Shown: positions 35,260 through 45,638 of the stretch, in pieces
Layout of the letters: the number at the start of each line of letters is the position of its first letter
Position numbering within the stretch: position 1 is the stretch's first letter
Source: Phragmites australis
Taxonomy: Eukaryota; Streptophyta; Magnoliopsida; Poales; Poaceae
Direction of reading: 5' to 3'
Assembly: GCF_958298935.1 (NCBI RefSeq)
Contig: NC_084941.1
Location: forward strand, 13,614,001 to 13,678,000
DNA length: 64,000 nucleotides
Notes under the pieces: generated by a model
Database searches by the model: none
Told to the model about the DNA's origin: nothing
The model's input: only the letters and a program-made list of their open reading frames with translations
Translations under genes and position numbers: made by a program

Positions 35260-35660
35260 AGGTTGATGAATCTATTTAAGAAGCTATGCAAACAGAATCA
35301 AAGGATGAAGTTTGATACACTATGGGAAGAGTTGGATAATCTATTTGTAAGTAAATGGATAAAGTTTTGAAGAAATCAGTTGTACGGAGGGAGAAGGAGC
35401 TCGAGGGCCTTGAGCCTTTGCCACTTGAGCCGCGGAGTGTGACCAGGAAAAGGAAGGGTGGAAAGAAGATTAAGTGCTTCTTCGATTGGATCAGGCACGA
35501 ACCACTAGAGAAATGGACACTCACTATGGATATTGATGATTCACATTTTGGAATTATGACAACTAAACCTCGCTGAGGTTTATAATTGGGTAATGAAGGG
35601 AAACATGTCACTTCCATTAGTGGCGATTGTGGAAGGAACCACTTGTGGAACATAGCGGTA
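35260..35660 (+). pseudogene. MULE transposase C-terminal remnant
   Basis: The plus strand encodes FDTLWEELDNLFVSK, then IKCFFDWIRHEPLEKWTLT and DDSHFGIMTTKP. This resembles the region of grass MULE transposases that follows the catalytic core, where the pattern W..EPLEKW....D....YGIMTTN is typical. A stop at 35574 and another shortly after interrupt the frame. The catalytic DDE core and zinc finger are absent, so the element cannot move on its own. The identification is from motif memory, without a search. Confidence 0.65.
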
Positions 35661-35699
35661 TCAATGAGAGCGTTACAGTAAGGTCGTGCTCATCCATTG

Positions 35700-36345
35700 A
35701 TACACCACTCCTTCCTCAGCTCTCTCAACCCTAATGTCTTCCTCAGCTCCACCAAACCCACTCAAGAAATATTAGGGAATTTTCATCCCCAGAGGGTCAA
35801 ACCATCGATGTGCTTCTGTGGTGACCATTGTAAGTTTTGAGAGTCTCAGGATATATCTTACACCTATAGCCTACGCTTTTTCATGTGTGCCAACTACTAG
35901 TACGACCCACCTCGACATGGACCATACAAGTATCCACTAGTATAACGACATAGATCACTCGTATGACACTTTTCCATACGATTTTATGTTGTCTTACTAT
36001 TTTCTGCTCTTGTTTCATTTGTCCAGTCTCCTCCACCTATCTGTGACTTCATATAATGGTTGAATATAGAGCAAAATGAGCACCAGAAGCAGTGGGTCAA
36101 CATGGAGATACGGTGGAGAAGATAAGCTTACGAACGCCGTGAGTATGAGTAACATCAGGAGGAATGATGGATGAAGCAGCAAGAGGAGGAGAGCATCAAG
36201 ACGGACACAAAGGAGCACTCTGTGGCTCAAGCACACGAAGCAGAGAGGGAAAGGAAGTGGAAGAGGACCTGACACGCTAAAGCACAGTGCCCCGATGCCC
36301 TGAGAAAGGGTAAATATCCTAGGTACACTCAGTAAAGAGTATCTC
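35700..36345 (+). pseudogene. GRF-like zinc-finger ORF remnant of the MULE
   Basis: The plus strand encodes QRVKPSMCFCGDHC, a second-pair region around 35880-35910, a GT...AG-like intron, and SPPPICDF at about 36028, followed by a helix rich in Glu, Arg and Gln. It matches, piece by piece, the minus-strand ORF in the other MULE (21600-22290). Several stops (for example in the helix near 36117) show decay. Confidence 0.6.
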
Positions 36346-37140
36346 TTGTAACCTGGTATATTTTCATTCCTTAAGGCATGTAACCTCTATGTCGGATTCT
36401 ATTTATGGTTATCAGCATACGTAATCTCTATGTCGGATTCTATGTTAATTGTGATTCACAACTATTATTGTTCGCAAAATTAGATTTTGTATCCTCCCAA
36501 CGTTACTTCACTAAAAAATTACTCACACAAATTTAGGTCAACTAAATAAATAAATATCAACAAAATCACATTGAACCAAAATTAGGAAAAAATGAACCAC
36601 TCCGAGATGTCGTTAGCTCAGCCTCATAACAAAACATCTGCGCCTCATTGCCTAAACCTCCGTGTAGCTGTAATTTCTATTTTCGAATGAGTGTGGCTTC
36701 TTCTATAGGATGTACACTAAATTCTGGTTGTGCCTCATTAATATTTCCTAAATTTTTATTAAAAACAAAAAAAACAGACATAACCTATCGGCACGTGTAA
36801 TACCGACATATCTGTCGGTATTCCAATCACCGACAGGCATGTCGGTATTCTATGTGCTTACATGCTTATCGGCTGTCAACTAGTCTGACATCTATATCGT
36901 TGTCTACCTGGGGGCATGTCGGCACATAGAATGCCAACATGCCTTTTCTACACATTCCACGTGCTGACAGGCCCCCGGGCCAAGTGCCATATAACATGTC
37001 GATATATGAAGTACCGATAGGTCCCTTGTTAGTACTCCGCATACCGAAATGTAGCTATTTTTGCAATTTTGTTTATTATTGTTATTTTTGTAATTTTTTA
37101 ATAAAATAATATTATTAAAAAGTCCTAAAAATTTTGGACC

Positions 37141-37660
37141 TTTTTTATTTTTATATTTCTTAAATCAAATAATTGTAAAAATAGGACTCTGTTTTGAAAA
37201 TTGCACATAGGGGCAACAGGTTTAAAAAATAACCCTATCACCCTTCTAACGAGTGACAAGTCAAAAAATTAAAATAAAATGTAGCATTCTAATACTCTCA
37301 AAATTCAAAATACTATCAAAATAGTCATGAAAACGTATAGTATAGATGGTGTTATAGTCTAGCTCTCCAAAAATATTTAATTCAAACAAACACTTGAGGT
37401 ACAATGAGAAACAGAAAAGACAAATTTCTTTATAATAGGACCCTATATCATAGTATCCTATACACCACAAAATTGTTCAGAATTTTTTAATTTTGATAGT
37501 GTTTTGAATTTTGAGTGTAATGGAATATAGCATTTTTTATTTTTAAACTTGTCACTCGGTCCTTATCGTCCTTCTAACCGATGACAGTAGTCTAGATATG
37601 CGATTTTTCAAAATGAACGTCTATTTTTACAATATTTCAATTTAAGAAATAAAAAATGTT
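37141..37660. mobile_element. Foldback (long inverted repeat) element
   Basis: The left half (TTTCTTAAAT..ATTGTAAAAATAG, GAGTGACAAGT, CTCAAAATTCAAAATACTATC) returns in reverse complement in the right half (CTATTTTTACAAT..ATTTAAGAAA, ACTTGTCACTC, GATAGTGTTTTGAATTTTGAG). The arms cover about 200 bp each around a short centre near 37400. No coding frame is convincing. It begins almost directly where the MULE ends. Confidence 0.8.
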
Positions 37661-37689
37661 GTATTAGTATGTTCTACTAGTCTCTTAAC

Positions 37690-37955
37690 GTTGGGTTGTT
37701 TGGGGTAATTCATGGGAGGGGATGAGAGTTTACGGATAGAGACTTAAAAACTTCTTGTTTTTTCATAGGAGTGGGAGTTTTTGTGGGATGAAGAATGGAA
37801 GTTTGGGAACGAACTCCCACCGGTCTCTTCCCAGGGAAAGGGTGGTAGTTGGGTAAGAGTTATGTGTTTTTGTAGAAGATGATTGCAACTTCGCCGTTCA
37901 TCAGAACTTATTCCAATTCCTATTTAAAAACACATTAACCAAACAGTGAGAAGCA
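37690..37955. mobile_element. Possible hAT-type MITE
   Basis: GTTGGGTTGTTTGGGGTAAT at the left and the reverse complement of TTAACCAAACAGTGAGAAGC at the right share the GTTTGG core typical of grass hAT miniature elements. The inverted repeat is weak and no 8-bp target repeat was found. Confidence 0.35.
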
Positions 37956-38251
37956 GTCCCTCTTAAACTCCCTCTTATTATCTTCCATCACAAGGCAAAC
38001 AAGGGACTAGGACTAAATGTCTCCCATGCTTAATCCTTCCTCCAACTCACATTCCTTTCCCATCACTTGCCAAATGCGCCGTTAAAATCAGAAAACCTAA
38101 CCAGACTTCCTGAAAAAATAATAATAATCGGAAATAAAAACAAATTCCACAAAATCGAGTACACATAACCATTTGTAATACGCCAGTGGTTTTGTATTCG
38201 TTTGCACAAAACCACGTGTACACATGTATAGTATCACAGAGGGGCGCTGCT

Positions 38252-39571
38252 AGCGCCCGGGCGCTAGTGTCGGACGCCTCCACGTCGTATGATTATAGGT
38301 GCTTGACACCCTATGTCGTCTGATCTGAATAGAAAAAATCCCTATCACAACATGACACTCATGTTCCACGTAACATCTTTGGATAAAACCCTAGTTCTCA
38401 GTTTTTCATTATGTGATCACTAGTACTCAAGTTCATGTAGGAGACTGTTGAGAACTAGACTCCTGAAGCAACACCATTGCAAAAATCGCAACATGAATCC
38501 CATTCTAACATCGACAACCAGGGGATTGCCGACAAACTTGACCCTCTTGGCACCCGGAACAGCAAAAATAAAAATCTAGTTTCATCAAAAAAAAATTGAG
38601 TGCCCTGCCTCAAATATTTCCCTAAAATCATAAGATCTGGCACGTTAATGAGATGTGTGCTGCAAAATTTAAGCTCAGAATTTGCAACAAACAAAATTAA
38701 CATCTGCAACACCCAATTTATGTGAGTGCAACATTTAAAAACCCTATCTGTATCATTTTTTTAGATCCTAGCATGTGAGAAAAATTCGTGACTACAATAT
38801 TTAGTAAGTAAAATCACAACATCACAAAGAAAAACACACAACATCACAGTGAAATAAATGTTGTAGTAAACCAAAAATAAAAAGATTCAACATCTCAAGT
38901 CAACTATTGCAACATCACAAGTTAACTATTGCAACATCATAAATCGTCTATTGCAACATCCATAAAAAGAAATCACAACATATCAGATCTACTGCAACAC
39001 CAAAAAAATCTAACTTCAACTTAAAAAATCACATGCTGCAACATAAAAAGAGATGTGGAGAGGGAGTCAGGCGTCCTCATCAGAAGCTGCTATATCAATC
39101 TACTCTATGCACAAATCGAAGATTGAGCAGGCTGCTTGATCTGCCCTTGGCTTCTCTTTTCTGCCAAATTGAGCTGCTCACTATGCAACCATATACATTT
39201 GGATGTTCAGTGGCAAGCACCAAGCAAGACTATTAAGCTATGATCGCATGATCAAGATGGATCTGGGAGAGAAGAGGAGAGGACGGAGCAGCGAGTCACA
39301 CCAGTGGGATCTGTACGGAGCAAAGGGAGCAAATGAAATGAATTCAAGGGAGACTGCGAGAGGGATAAGAATGAAGGGGATAGAGGCGGATGTGAAAATA
39401 TAGGCAAAATGTGGTGCATAAAATATTCAGACCCGTTCCTTTTCTCTTCTCGTTGTGGGACTGATGGCGACGTGTGATCGTCATCGAACGTTCAACTCTA
39501 AGCATTTCTGATCACAGAGCCCCAAATTTTAGCACTTTTATTGTGACGGAGCACATAAGCGCACGGGCGCT
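38252..39571. mobile_element. Element with AGCGCCCGGGCGCT ends and GCAACAT-rich interior
   Basis: The left end AGCGCCCGGGCGCTAGTGT and the reverse complement of the right end AGCGCCCGTGCGCTTATGT match over about 20 bp. The interior (38700-39040) is dense in GCAACATC/TGCAACAT words, about ten within 350 bp. The short frames inside (38455-38712 minus, 39033-39236 plus) carry nothing recognisable. I cannot place it in a superfamily and did not find a clear target duplication. Confidence 0.5.
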
Positions 39572-39599
39572 GAGATGGCTCTAACCCTAACCTTTCTTA

Positions 39600-40190
39600 T
39601 TTGGAACAACTGTGACCTGTGGGAATCAATTTTCTGATGTCTACCAAGTCTTGAAGCATCCAAGCAGTTGGAGGCAGCATAATTTGGTGCCCAATCATGG
39701 AGATTATTTGGAACAAGTGTTCTACAGTTTCATCCTGTTGAGAGCATCGCAAACAAGTACTCTCATGAATGGATAATACCTCTGTGCACCAGTCTGTCTA
39801 TTGTCAAAAATCCTTTTGTGCAGAGCTCTCCAAAGTCCGAACAAAGAGCTTGGTACTATTTTTTTTTTAAGCAAAGGAGATTGGTACGTACATTTTTAAG
39901 GTGTCCAGCTTTTTATAAATAATTTTGGAAAGTATTGCAGTCCTAGGAAAAATGCTTGATAAGCTTAACATGCCGAATTAGCTATACTAGCCGTCAACAC
40001 ATGTGTCTGCGTGGGCTAGACATATAACTTCTTGTGATTTATAATTGAACTGTTACAAGTTTAATAATATTTTGATTGAAACTATAAAACATTGATGGGC
40101 ATGCTAACGTACTCATTGTGTGTTTGCAATTCATAGAATTAAATTAAATTTCAACATGCATTTGTTGTGAAATATTACTTTTAGACTTTC
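39600..40190. other. Non-coding stretch, no gene seen
   Basis: AT-rich sequence without a supportable gene or repeat pair. Confidence 0.4.
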
Positions 40191-40191
40191 A

Positions 40192-40403
40192 GATACTTGT
40201 TTGGTAGAGCTTCAGCTTCTAGCTCTATGTTAAATTTTGATATTATAAGTTAAAATAAAGTGATTTAAATCTCTATTTTTAGTTTAAAATAGGAATAAGA
40301 TGGCTCACCCAAATACCCTATAGCTCAGCTCCACGAATTCCTCGAGCTAGAAATACTCAACTTTGAAAATTCTTAGAACTAGAGCTCTGCCAAACAGGCT
40401 ATC
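40192..40403. mobile_element. hAT-type MITE
   Basis: The left end GATACTTGTTTGGTAGAGCT and the reverse complement of the right end GATAGCCTGTTTGGCAGAGC form an imperfect inverted repeat with the TGTTTGGCAGAGCT core seen in many grass hAT MITEs. Length about 212 bp, no ORF. An 8-bp target repeat was not identified. Confidence 0.6.
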
Positions 40404-41721
40404 AATCTAATCCATTTCAATTTGGTCCTAGAAAATGAATGCCTTTGATTTATTTGTTTTTTCTAATATATATGAAAAAAATTATAATTTTCATAAAAAT
40501 ATTTAGTAGAACATATTTAAGAAGTATTGCAAAGAACCATAGATTTTACATGGATGCCAGATATTAGTATGGGTGAGGGAGCAGATAAAATCTATATTTT
40601 TCTAATACATTGACACACAAAATCTGTAGTTTTGTGACACAACTTGTTAAATATATAGTTTGAGGTAAGTTTGCTAACTTACCTGTAATTATGCAGAATT
40701 TACTAAAGAGTTATGTTAATATACTCACGTACAAATTAATTTTTAAAAAAATAGTGTTAGGTGTGGTGTTTTGAAAGTTGTATTTGGAAGAGAATAGTCA
40801 TATTTTTTAAATAAATCCAAAATTTTATTGATTCTATTAGACGTAGAGTTGGTCATTATTTTTATTTTGGATTTTTAAATTCTATTAGACGAGACATGAA
40901 ATCTTTCTTTTTCTAGATTTAGACTCTTCTTTAAGTGTATTGGATATTCATATATAAATGGACTGATAAAGCTGTATTTGATATTGAGTCTCAACAAAAG
41001 AAAACGTTTAATACTTGTATTGGCGCCGATTCCACTCACCCACTTGCATTAAGAACGCATAGTTTTCGCTCTTTAAGTAAATTAAAGCAACTGTGCGTGC
41101 ACACCTCAGCTCCAAAGCCACCATCCACTACTTGGCTGTAGATGGCACGAGATCTAACCTACTTGATGCCTATAAGTCGACAAATTATTAGAATAGCAGA
41201 CCATGTATGTATGGCTATATGTTTTCTGTTTTCTTGAATATGCTAATAGTCTCGATATTTTCCAATTTTAAATAACGTCTGGAAACTTATAGCTTTTTAT
41301 TAAGGTTTAACATGTGGCGATGAAGAAGTGCCTTTGCCTAATGTGTACATATAAAATATGAACCAAAGAATTTCTTCGATCGGTCTTGTTCATTCTAGAT
41401 CATCTGTCGTTACGGACTCTGTTCATATGGCCTCGAAAGCATAACGCTGACTTCGTGGCATTGCTAATCTCCAATTATTGGTAGCTTCTTAATTGTTGAA
41501 CTTGAACCGTGTACGTATTGCACGCCATGTATAAACCTTATGTCCGTTTCCTTAATAGATTAGGCTAGCGGGAGCAAACGTGACTCTTGCTGCATGCTAG
41601 CCATGCAGACTCCGAACTGTAGTATACGTGATCCAAATAACAAACAATTTGAATAAAGTACGGTCCCACGGCATGGCATATGGATGTGTATGATTAATAT
41701 AGGTATAGATAGATTAGATGT
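40404..41721. other. AT-rich non-coding stretch, no gene seen
   Basis: No supportable coding frame, RNA or repeat. The small frame 40935-41141 has no recognisable motif. Confidence 0.4.
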
Positions 41722-41970
41722 TTAAGGTTATGTTTGTTTTAGCTTTTAGCAGGCTTCTACTTCTCAAAGTCTAAAAGACTCTGAAAAAATAGTTTTTGAA
41801 AATTTGAAAAGCTAACTTCTGATGAAATGAAAAAAAAAACTGAGAAGCTGACTGGAAAATAACTTTTCTGATTTTTATATACTAAGAACCTAAAAGTTTC
41901 TCATAAAAATCAAGTAAAAACTAGCTTTCAATAAAACTAAAAACCACACTCCAAACAAATAGTCCCTAAA
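41722..41970. mobile_element. hAT-type MITE
   Basis: TTTAAGGTTATGTTTGTTTT at the left and the reverse complement of the right end, TTTAGGGACTATTTGTTTGG, form an imperfect inverted repeat. The interior is A- and T-rich and about 250 bp in total. No ORF. The target duplication is not clear. Confidence 0.55.
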
Positions 41971-42110
41971 TACAGTTAAAGCAATGCTGCCCCGTTGCAA
42001 TTGCAGTGCAATAACCGCTCCCGTGAGTAAGGCTATAATTGCCAGTAAAATATTTTCAGGCAAAAGCTGCGAGCCTGCAATCCTTGCCAAAGTTTATCAC
42101 CATCTGTTAG

Positions 42111-43004
42111 TTTTTTTAGAGGAACCAGGTTGGGATTTCATTAATAGAACATGGAAATTACAACCCTCTGTTTACACATATAGAAGCTCTGTTTCACTAG
42201 CGGTCGAACATCGGCATATGGCATCACCCCGCCGGAGTTGGACAGAGAAACACACTAAAGTAGCAGCCGGAAACCGTTCCCTCAAACGAGGATGCGTAAA
42301 AAAATTTCTACACAAGGGACAGCCAGCTAGAGACGAGCCTTGACATCGCTGAACGAACAAGCAACACAGAACAACCATCGGCCGTTATCTCATCGGATAA
42401 GGAGCGAACTGACGCTTCTAGCTGCAACCTTAGTGCGGACACCAACGCCGGCAAACACACCAGCGAGAAAGATTGACCCACAAAGGGGCACTGAAACCAA
42501 CAACCCATCCTCGATGGGTTGTGGTAGACTAATTTCCACGTCACAGCGATGATAAAACCAGTGACTCCGTCGCCATCGTCACCACCTTCAACAGCACTAG
42601 ATTGGAGGGATAGAAAACTAACGAGCTTACTAGTGAAGGCCTCAAAATTGAAGTCGTCGCTAGAGGAAGCCCGTAGGGCCAAAATCCACGGTCTCTATCT
42701 CGAAGAAGACAACAAAGGCGGCAAGCACGACCAACCTTCACCCCTATCGGAGACGAAGCAAAAGAACCCACGTGACTCCATCGCCACAGTGGGTAAGCCT
42801 AACCCTATCCTACCTAAACCTAAGCTAAGCGGAGGAGATATGTACACCCAACGCCAATCTGTGGTCTCCCCATGCTCACCAGAGCCGGAAATGGCACCAT
42901 AAGCAAGGGAAGACCGACGAGACCATTGCCAGAACCCGAATCGCCCATCAATAGCCCTTGGCTACTGTAGAAAAGGGGATAGAAGAGCCTGAAAGTAGCC
43001 ATCT
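42111..43004 (-). mobile_element. Non-LTR retroposon with 12-bp target duplication
   Basis: ACCATCTGTTAG occurs at 42099-42110 and 43005-43016, flanking 894 bp. On the minus strand the insert starts right after one repeat and ends in a short A tail (seven A, plus-strand TTTTTTT at 42111-42117) against the other. A long perfect target repeat with a 3' A tail is the mark of target-primed reverse transcription. Minus-strand frames (43002-42820, 42771-42541, 42682-42308) are broken and carry no RT or endonuclease motif that I recognise. It is either a 5'-truncated LINE-like or non-autonomous element, or a retroposed copy of a transcript. Confidence 0.8.
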
Positions 43005-43224
43005 ACCATCTGTTAGTTGAAACCATAGTTTCACAATCTGAAACTGGGCCTAGCCGTTTGAGGAGCCCAATTTTCGCAGGTGGTGGCCATTAACGAATTT
43101 GATTAAAAAAAACTTCACAGAAAATGGAATGTAAAATATGGATGAAATAAACTAAAAATACAATGTCACCCTATGGTTTTTATATATAAAGATACACAAT
43201 GGAGATGCTTCTGCCCTCATTTCT

Positions 43225-43485
43225 ACAAAAGATGTGATCATTCTCGGAACCGACAATAAACAAGTAACACTGATAATTGGAAATTATCATTGCCGGTTCA
43301 TATCATAAAGACAAGAGTGATAGTCTGATTATCACTGTCGTCAGAAGCTAACAGTGATAGTCCAATTATCACTATCAGTTATAAACACAAGCTAATTGTG
43401 ATTCTTTTACTATCATATCCGGTTCATGTCATAAACTGATAGTGATAATTAAACTATCAGCTTCTGATATGAACCGACAATGTTA
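43225..43485. repeat. Subterminal-type palindromic repeats, CACTA-like
   Basis: Words such as GAACCGACAAT, GCCGGTTCATATCAT, AGTGATAGTCTGATTATCAC and TGATAGTGATAATTA recur in both orientations over 260 bp. Arrays like this are typical near the ends of grass CACTA elements. No CACTA terminal motif or transposase is present here, so only a fragment can be claimed. Confidence 0.45.
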
Positions 43486-43737
43486 AATGTACAATCTAAA
43501 ATACAAATAATATATTCTTAGGTAGCCTAAGGAATTTGCTAGCCATGCCCTCTGAAATAACAAATGTACACATGCGCACACACGCCCCCCCCCCCACATA
43601 TATATACATAGATCTCACAACCTAAAAGCATACTTCATCCACATACACACTTCATTCACATACAAACTTCATTCACATTCACATAAGTTTGCAATGAACA
43701 TTTATAAATGACAAGTTTGAGTCATAACAAGTCAAAA

Positions 43738-43977
43738 CTAGGAAGAGTCATAACAATTGGGTGCCACATCTTTTGAATAACTCACCACTTCTAGCCTAGA
43801 CTCAAGTTCTTTGATTTTCGTGACATTTTCATCAAGCTCTAGAGTCAACTTGGGGCAGTTCTGGCATGCATCCAAGAGAGTCAACCTAAACTTAACTTCC
43901 TTTAGCTCCTTCATAGCACTCTCAAGCCGACCGGCAACTTTAGCATGCACACTTTGCATATTAGCTAGATCTTTCAT
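43738..43977 (-). pseudogene. Coiled-coil protein fragment, possibly transposon-derived
   Basis: A 79-codon minus-strand frame with strong heptad character (AKVAGRLESAMKELKEVKFR, then CQNCPKLTLELDENVTKIKE). The CxxCxxLxxEL phrase resembles coiled-coil regions of grass retrotransposon gag-type proteins, but I am not certain. No partner domain lies nearby. Confidence 0.35.
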
Positions 43978-44403
43978 GATAGCCAGACAAGACCTGCACT
44001 CACTCTCGACGTCATTTTGGCTTGGACCTAAGAAAGGTAAGCTCTATTATACTTAAGCATCTTAATTTCATGACTTGCCTCACAAAGTAACATACCCTAT
44101 CTAACCAGCGCTTCGTTCAAGTACTCTATCTAAGAGGAAAGCTGGTCAAGGCCGATGGCAGATGCACGATAGCATAGGCGTTCTCCGCATGCGAGTCTAG
44201 CCGTTTGTGCCTCTACAGGTGGCAGCGGTGTCGAGAAGAAATGAGCGAACATGACAATGCGGTGGGCATGTGCGTGACCGAACGGGCATATATGAGATTG
44301 AGATGGCTGCCTGACTTCCTTATTGGGCTTAGGGGAATAGGAGGGGGTCTAATGTTTCATTGGAGGGGGTAGGCCCCTGTGCGCCCCCTTCTCTCTGCTC
44401 TTG

Positions 44404-45105
44404 TGTCAGGGAATGATCCTTGATAATAATTCTGGGTATACTGAATGACGGGCACATTGATCTGTGTTTCCTATATGTTTGTATCAACTAGACTCAAGAA
44501 CACCAAGGTTTATTCAGGTTCAGGCCTCCTGTGGGATAATAGCCCTACGTCATGTGTATTGTCTTATGAATTGGGTTAACTTGTTACATAATGTCCTCTC
44601 TGCCTCTACAAACAAGGTCTTGACCCCTTTATATACCAGGAGTAAAAATGCATAGACCTACCTATGACGGAGCCAACTACCCCTAGCCCATCATGACGTC
44701 GGATAGTCATGCATTCCCTGCATTGGTCGTCCTGCGCATCATGTACCATCACCGAACATCGTAACGCTCACCCGTTAGACTATCCCATGGTATTAAATGC
44801 TATGGGATGGATCACTGTAACTCCACACCATCCCATGACCATGCCACGCCAAAAGCAAGTGCCTAGGAAAGGGAAAAACACTCGAGTAGGCTGCATTAAA
44901 TGAGACATGACTAGGTAGGTGAATACTTGCTCTGTGACCAGCGAGGGCTGGTCGTAGGACCTCGCTGTGCGACCTGGGGCCTGGTCATGTGAGCTTCGCC
45001 CTGGTCGCACAGTGTGGTCGTGGTCTTGATAATACTTGCTGCATGCTGGCACTTGGCGACATGGGACCTGCCACGTGGGGCACCCCCTTAGCTATTACAC
45101 CGATA
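44404..45105 (-). repeat. 3' LTR of a Tat-type Ty3/gypsy element
   Basis: The plus strand runs from TGTCAGGG (44404) to CACCGATA (45105). Read on the minus strand the LTR starts TATCGG, where TGTCGG is expected, and ends CTGACA. A TATA-like TATATAAAGG lies on the minus strand near 44630. It shares GGTTCAGGCC...GATAATAGCCCTACGTC-type sequence with the LTR at 9841-10563. The partner LTR would be beyond the right edge, so the 5-bp target repeat cannot be checked. Confidence 0.7.
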
Positions 45106-45114
45106 GTAGCCCCC
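45106..45114 (-). other. Polypurine tract of the gypsy element
   Basis: On the minus strand TTGGGGGCTAC directly precedes the LTR start. GGGGGCTAC is the form of polypurine tract expected for this group. It fixes the LTR boundary and orientation. Confidence 0.6.
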
Positions 45115-45345
45115 AAGATCCCTTGTGGATATGGTGGACTGAGTGGTTCGCTGCGGAGGTCTGTGATCACTACATGCCACATGGTCATGGACGGGTCTGG
45201 TCCCACTACCTGGGCCCCAGGTGACTGTAAATTTGCCCCGTGAGTGGTCATCAACGCAGTCCACATTAATGGTCGACTCAAAAAATCGTATCCCAATGGA
45301 GGTTAAATGTCCGGAGAGGGAGAAGAACGTGAGAGAGAGAGAATG

Positions 45346-45350
<5 letters not shown>

Positions 45351-45378
<28 letters not shown>
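45351..45378. repeat. GA microsatellite
   Basis: An uninterrupted GA tract of 28 bp, with shorter GA runs just before it (45331-45341). It lies between the PPT/LTR and the antisense ORF of the gypsy element. Confidence 0.9.
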
Positions 45379-45382
<4 letters not shown>

Positions 45383-45638
45383 CGTGGGAGGGAGAAACAT
45401 TAATTGCCGTCAGACCTGATGGAATTTGGTTCCCCACACACATCCTTTTGAATTTTGTGCAAACCTGACCCCACGACAGTTGAGACACCACGACAGCCCT
45501 TTAAACTGGTGCACCCATAGGTTCCCACGAATCTTTTCACTGTCTTCCATCATCCCATGCCTTTCTACACTCAAAGCTCTTCATCTCCTTCTCCATCTCT
45601 ATCTCTGTCCTTGCCCTTTCCCTCGCAGCATGTTCCAC

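Larger units (their letters stand above)
34629..37125 (+). mobile_element. Decayed Mutator-like element (MULE)
   Basis: The left end GAGTTTTTTTAAATAATATT and the reverse complement of the right end GGACTTTTTAATAATATTAT start imperfect inverted repeats of about 300 bp. These include repeated palindromic words such as ACCGACATGCCTGTCGG-type sequence (34705-34930, 36785-37040). The interior holds a plus-strand remnant of a MURA-type transposase C-terminus, then the same GRF-like zinc-finger ORF found in the MULE at 20945-25277. The two elements share this gene order and are related, in opposite orientation. I could not find a target duplication. Its left end abuts the CutA1 leader. Confidence 0.75.

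Noticed and set aside
36015..36275. 86-codon minus ORF rich in leucine, membrane-like
   Set aside because: It is the antisense shadow of the GRF-like MULE ORF on the plus strand. The leucine richness comes from CTC/CTT complements of Glu/Lys codons.
43225..43485. Possible CRISPR-like array because of regularly repeated palindromes
   Set aside because: The units vary in length and sequence, occur in both orientations, and the context is a plant nuclear genome. A CACTA-type subterminal array explains them better.
45303..45491. ORF with Ser-Leu repeats
   Set aside because: It is the translation of the GA/CT microsatellite.
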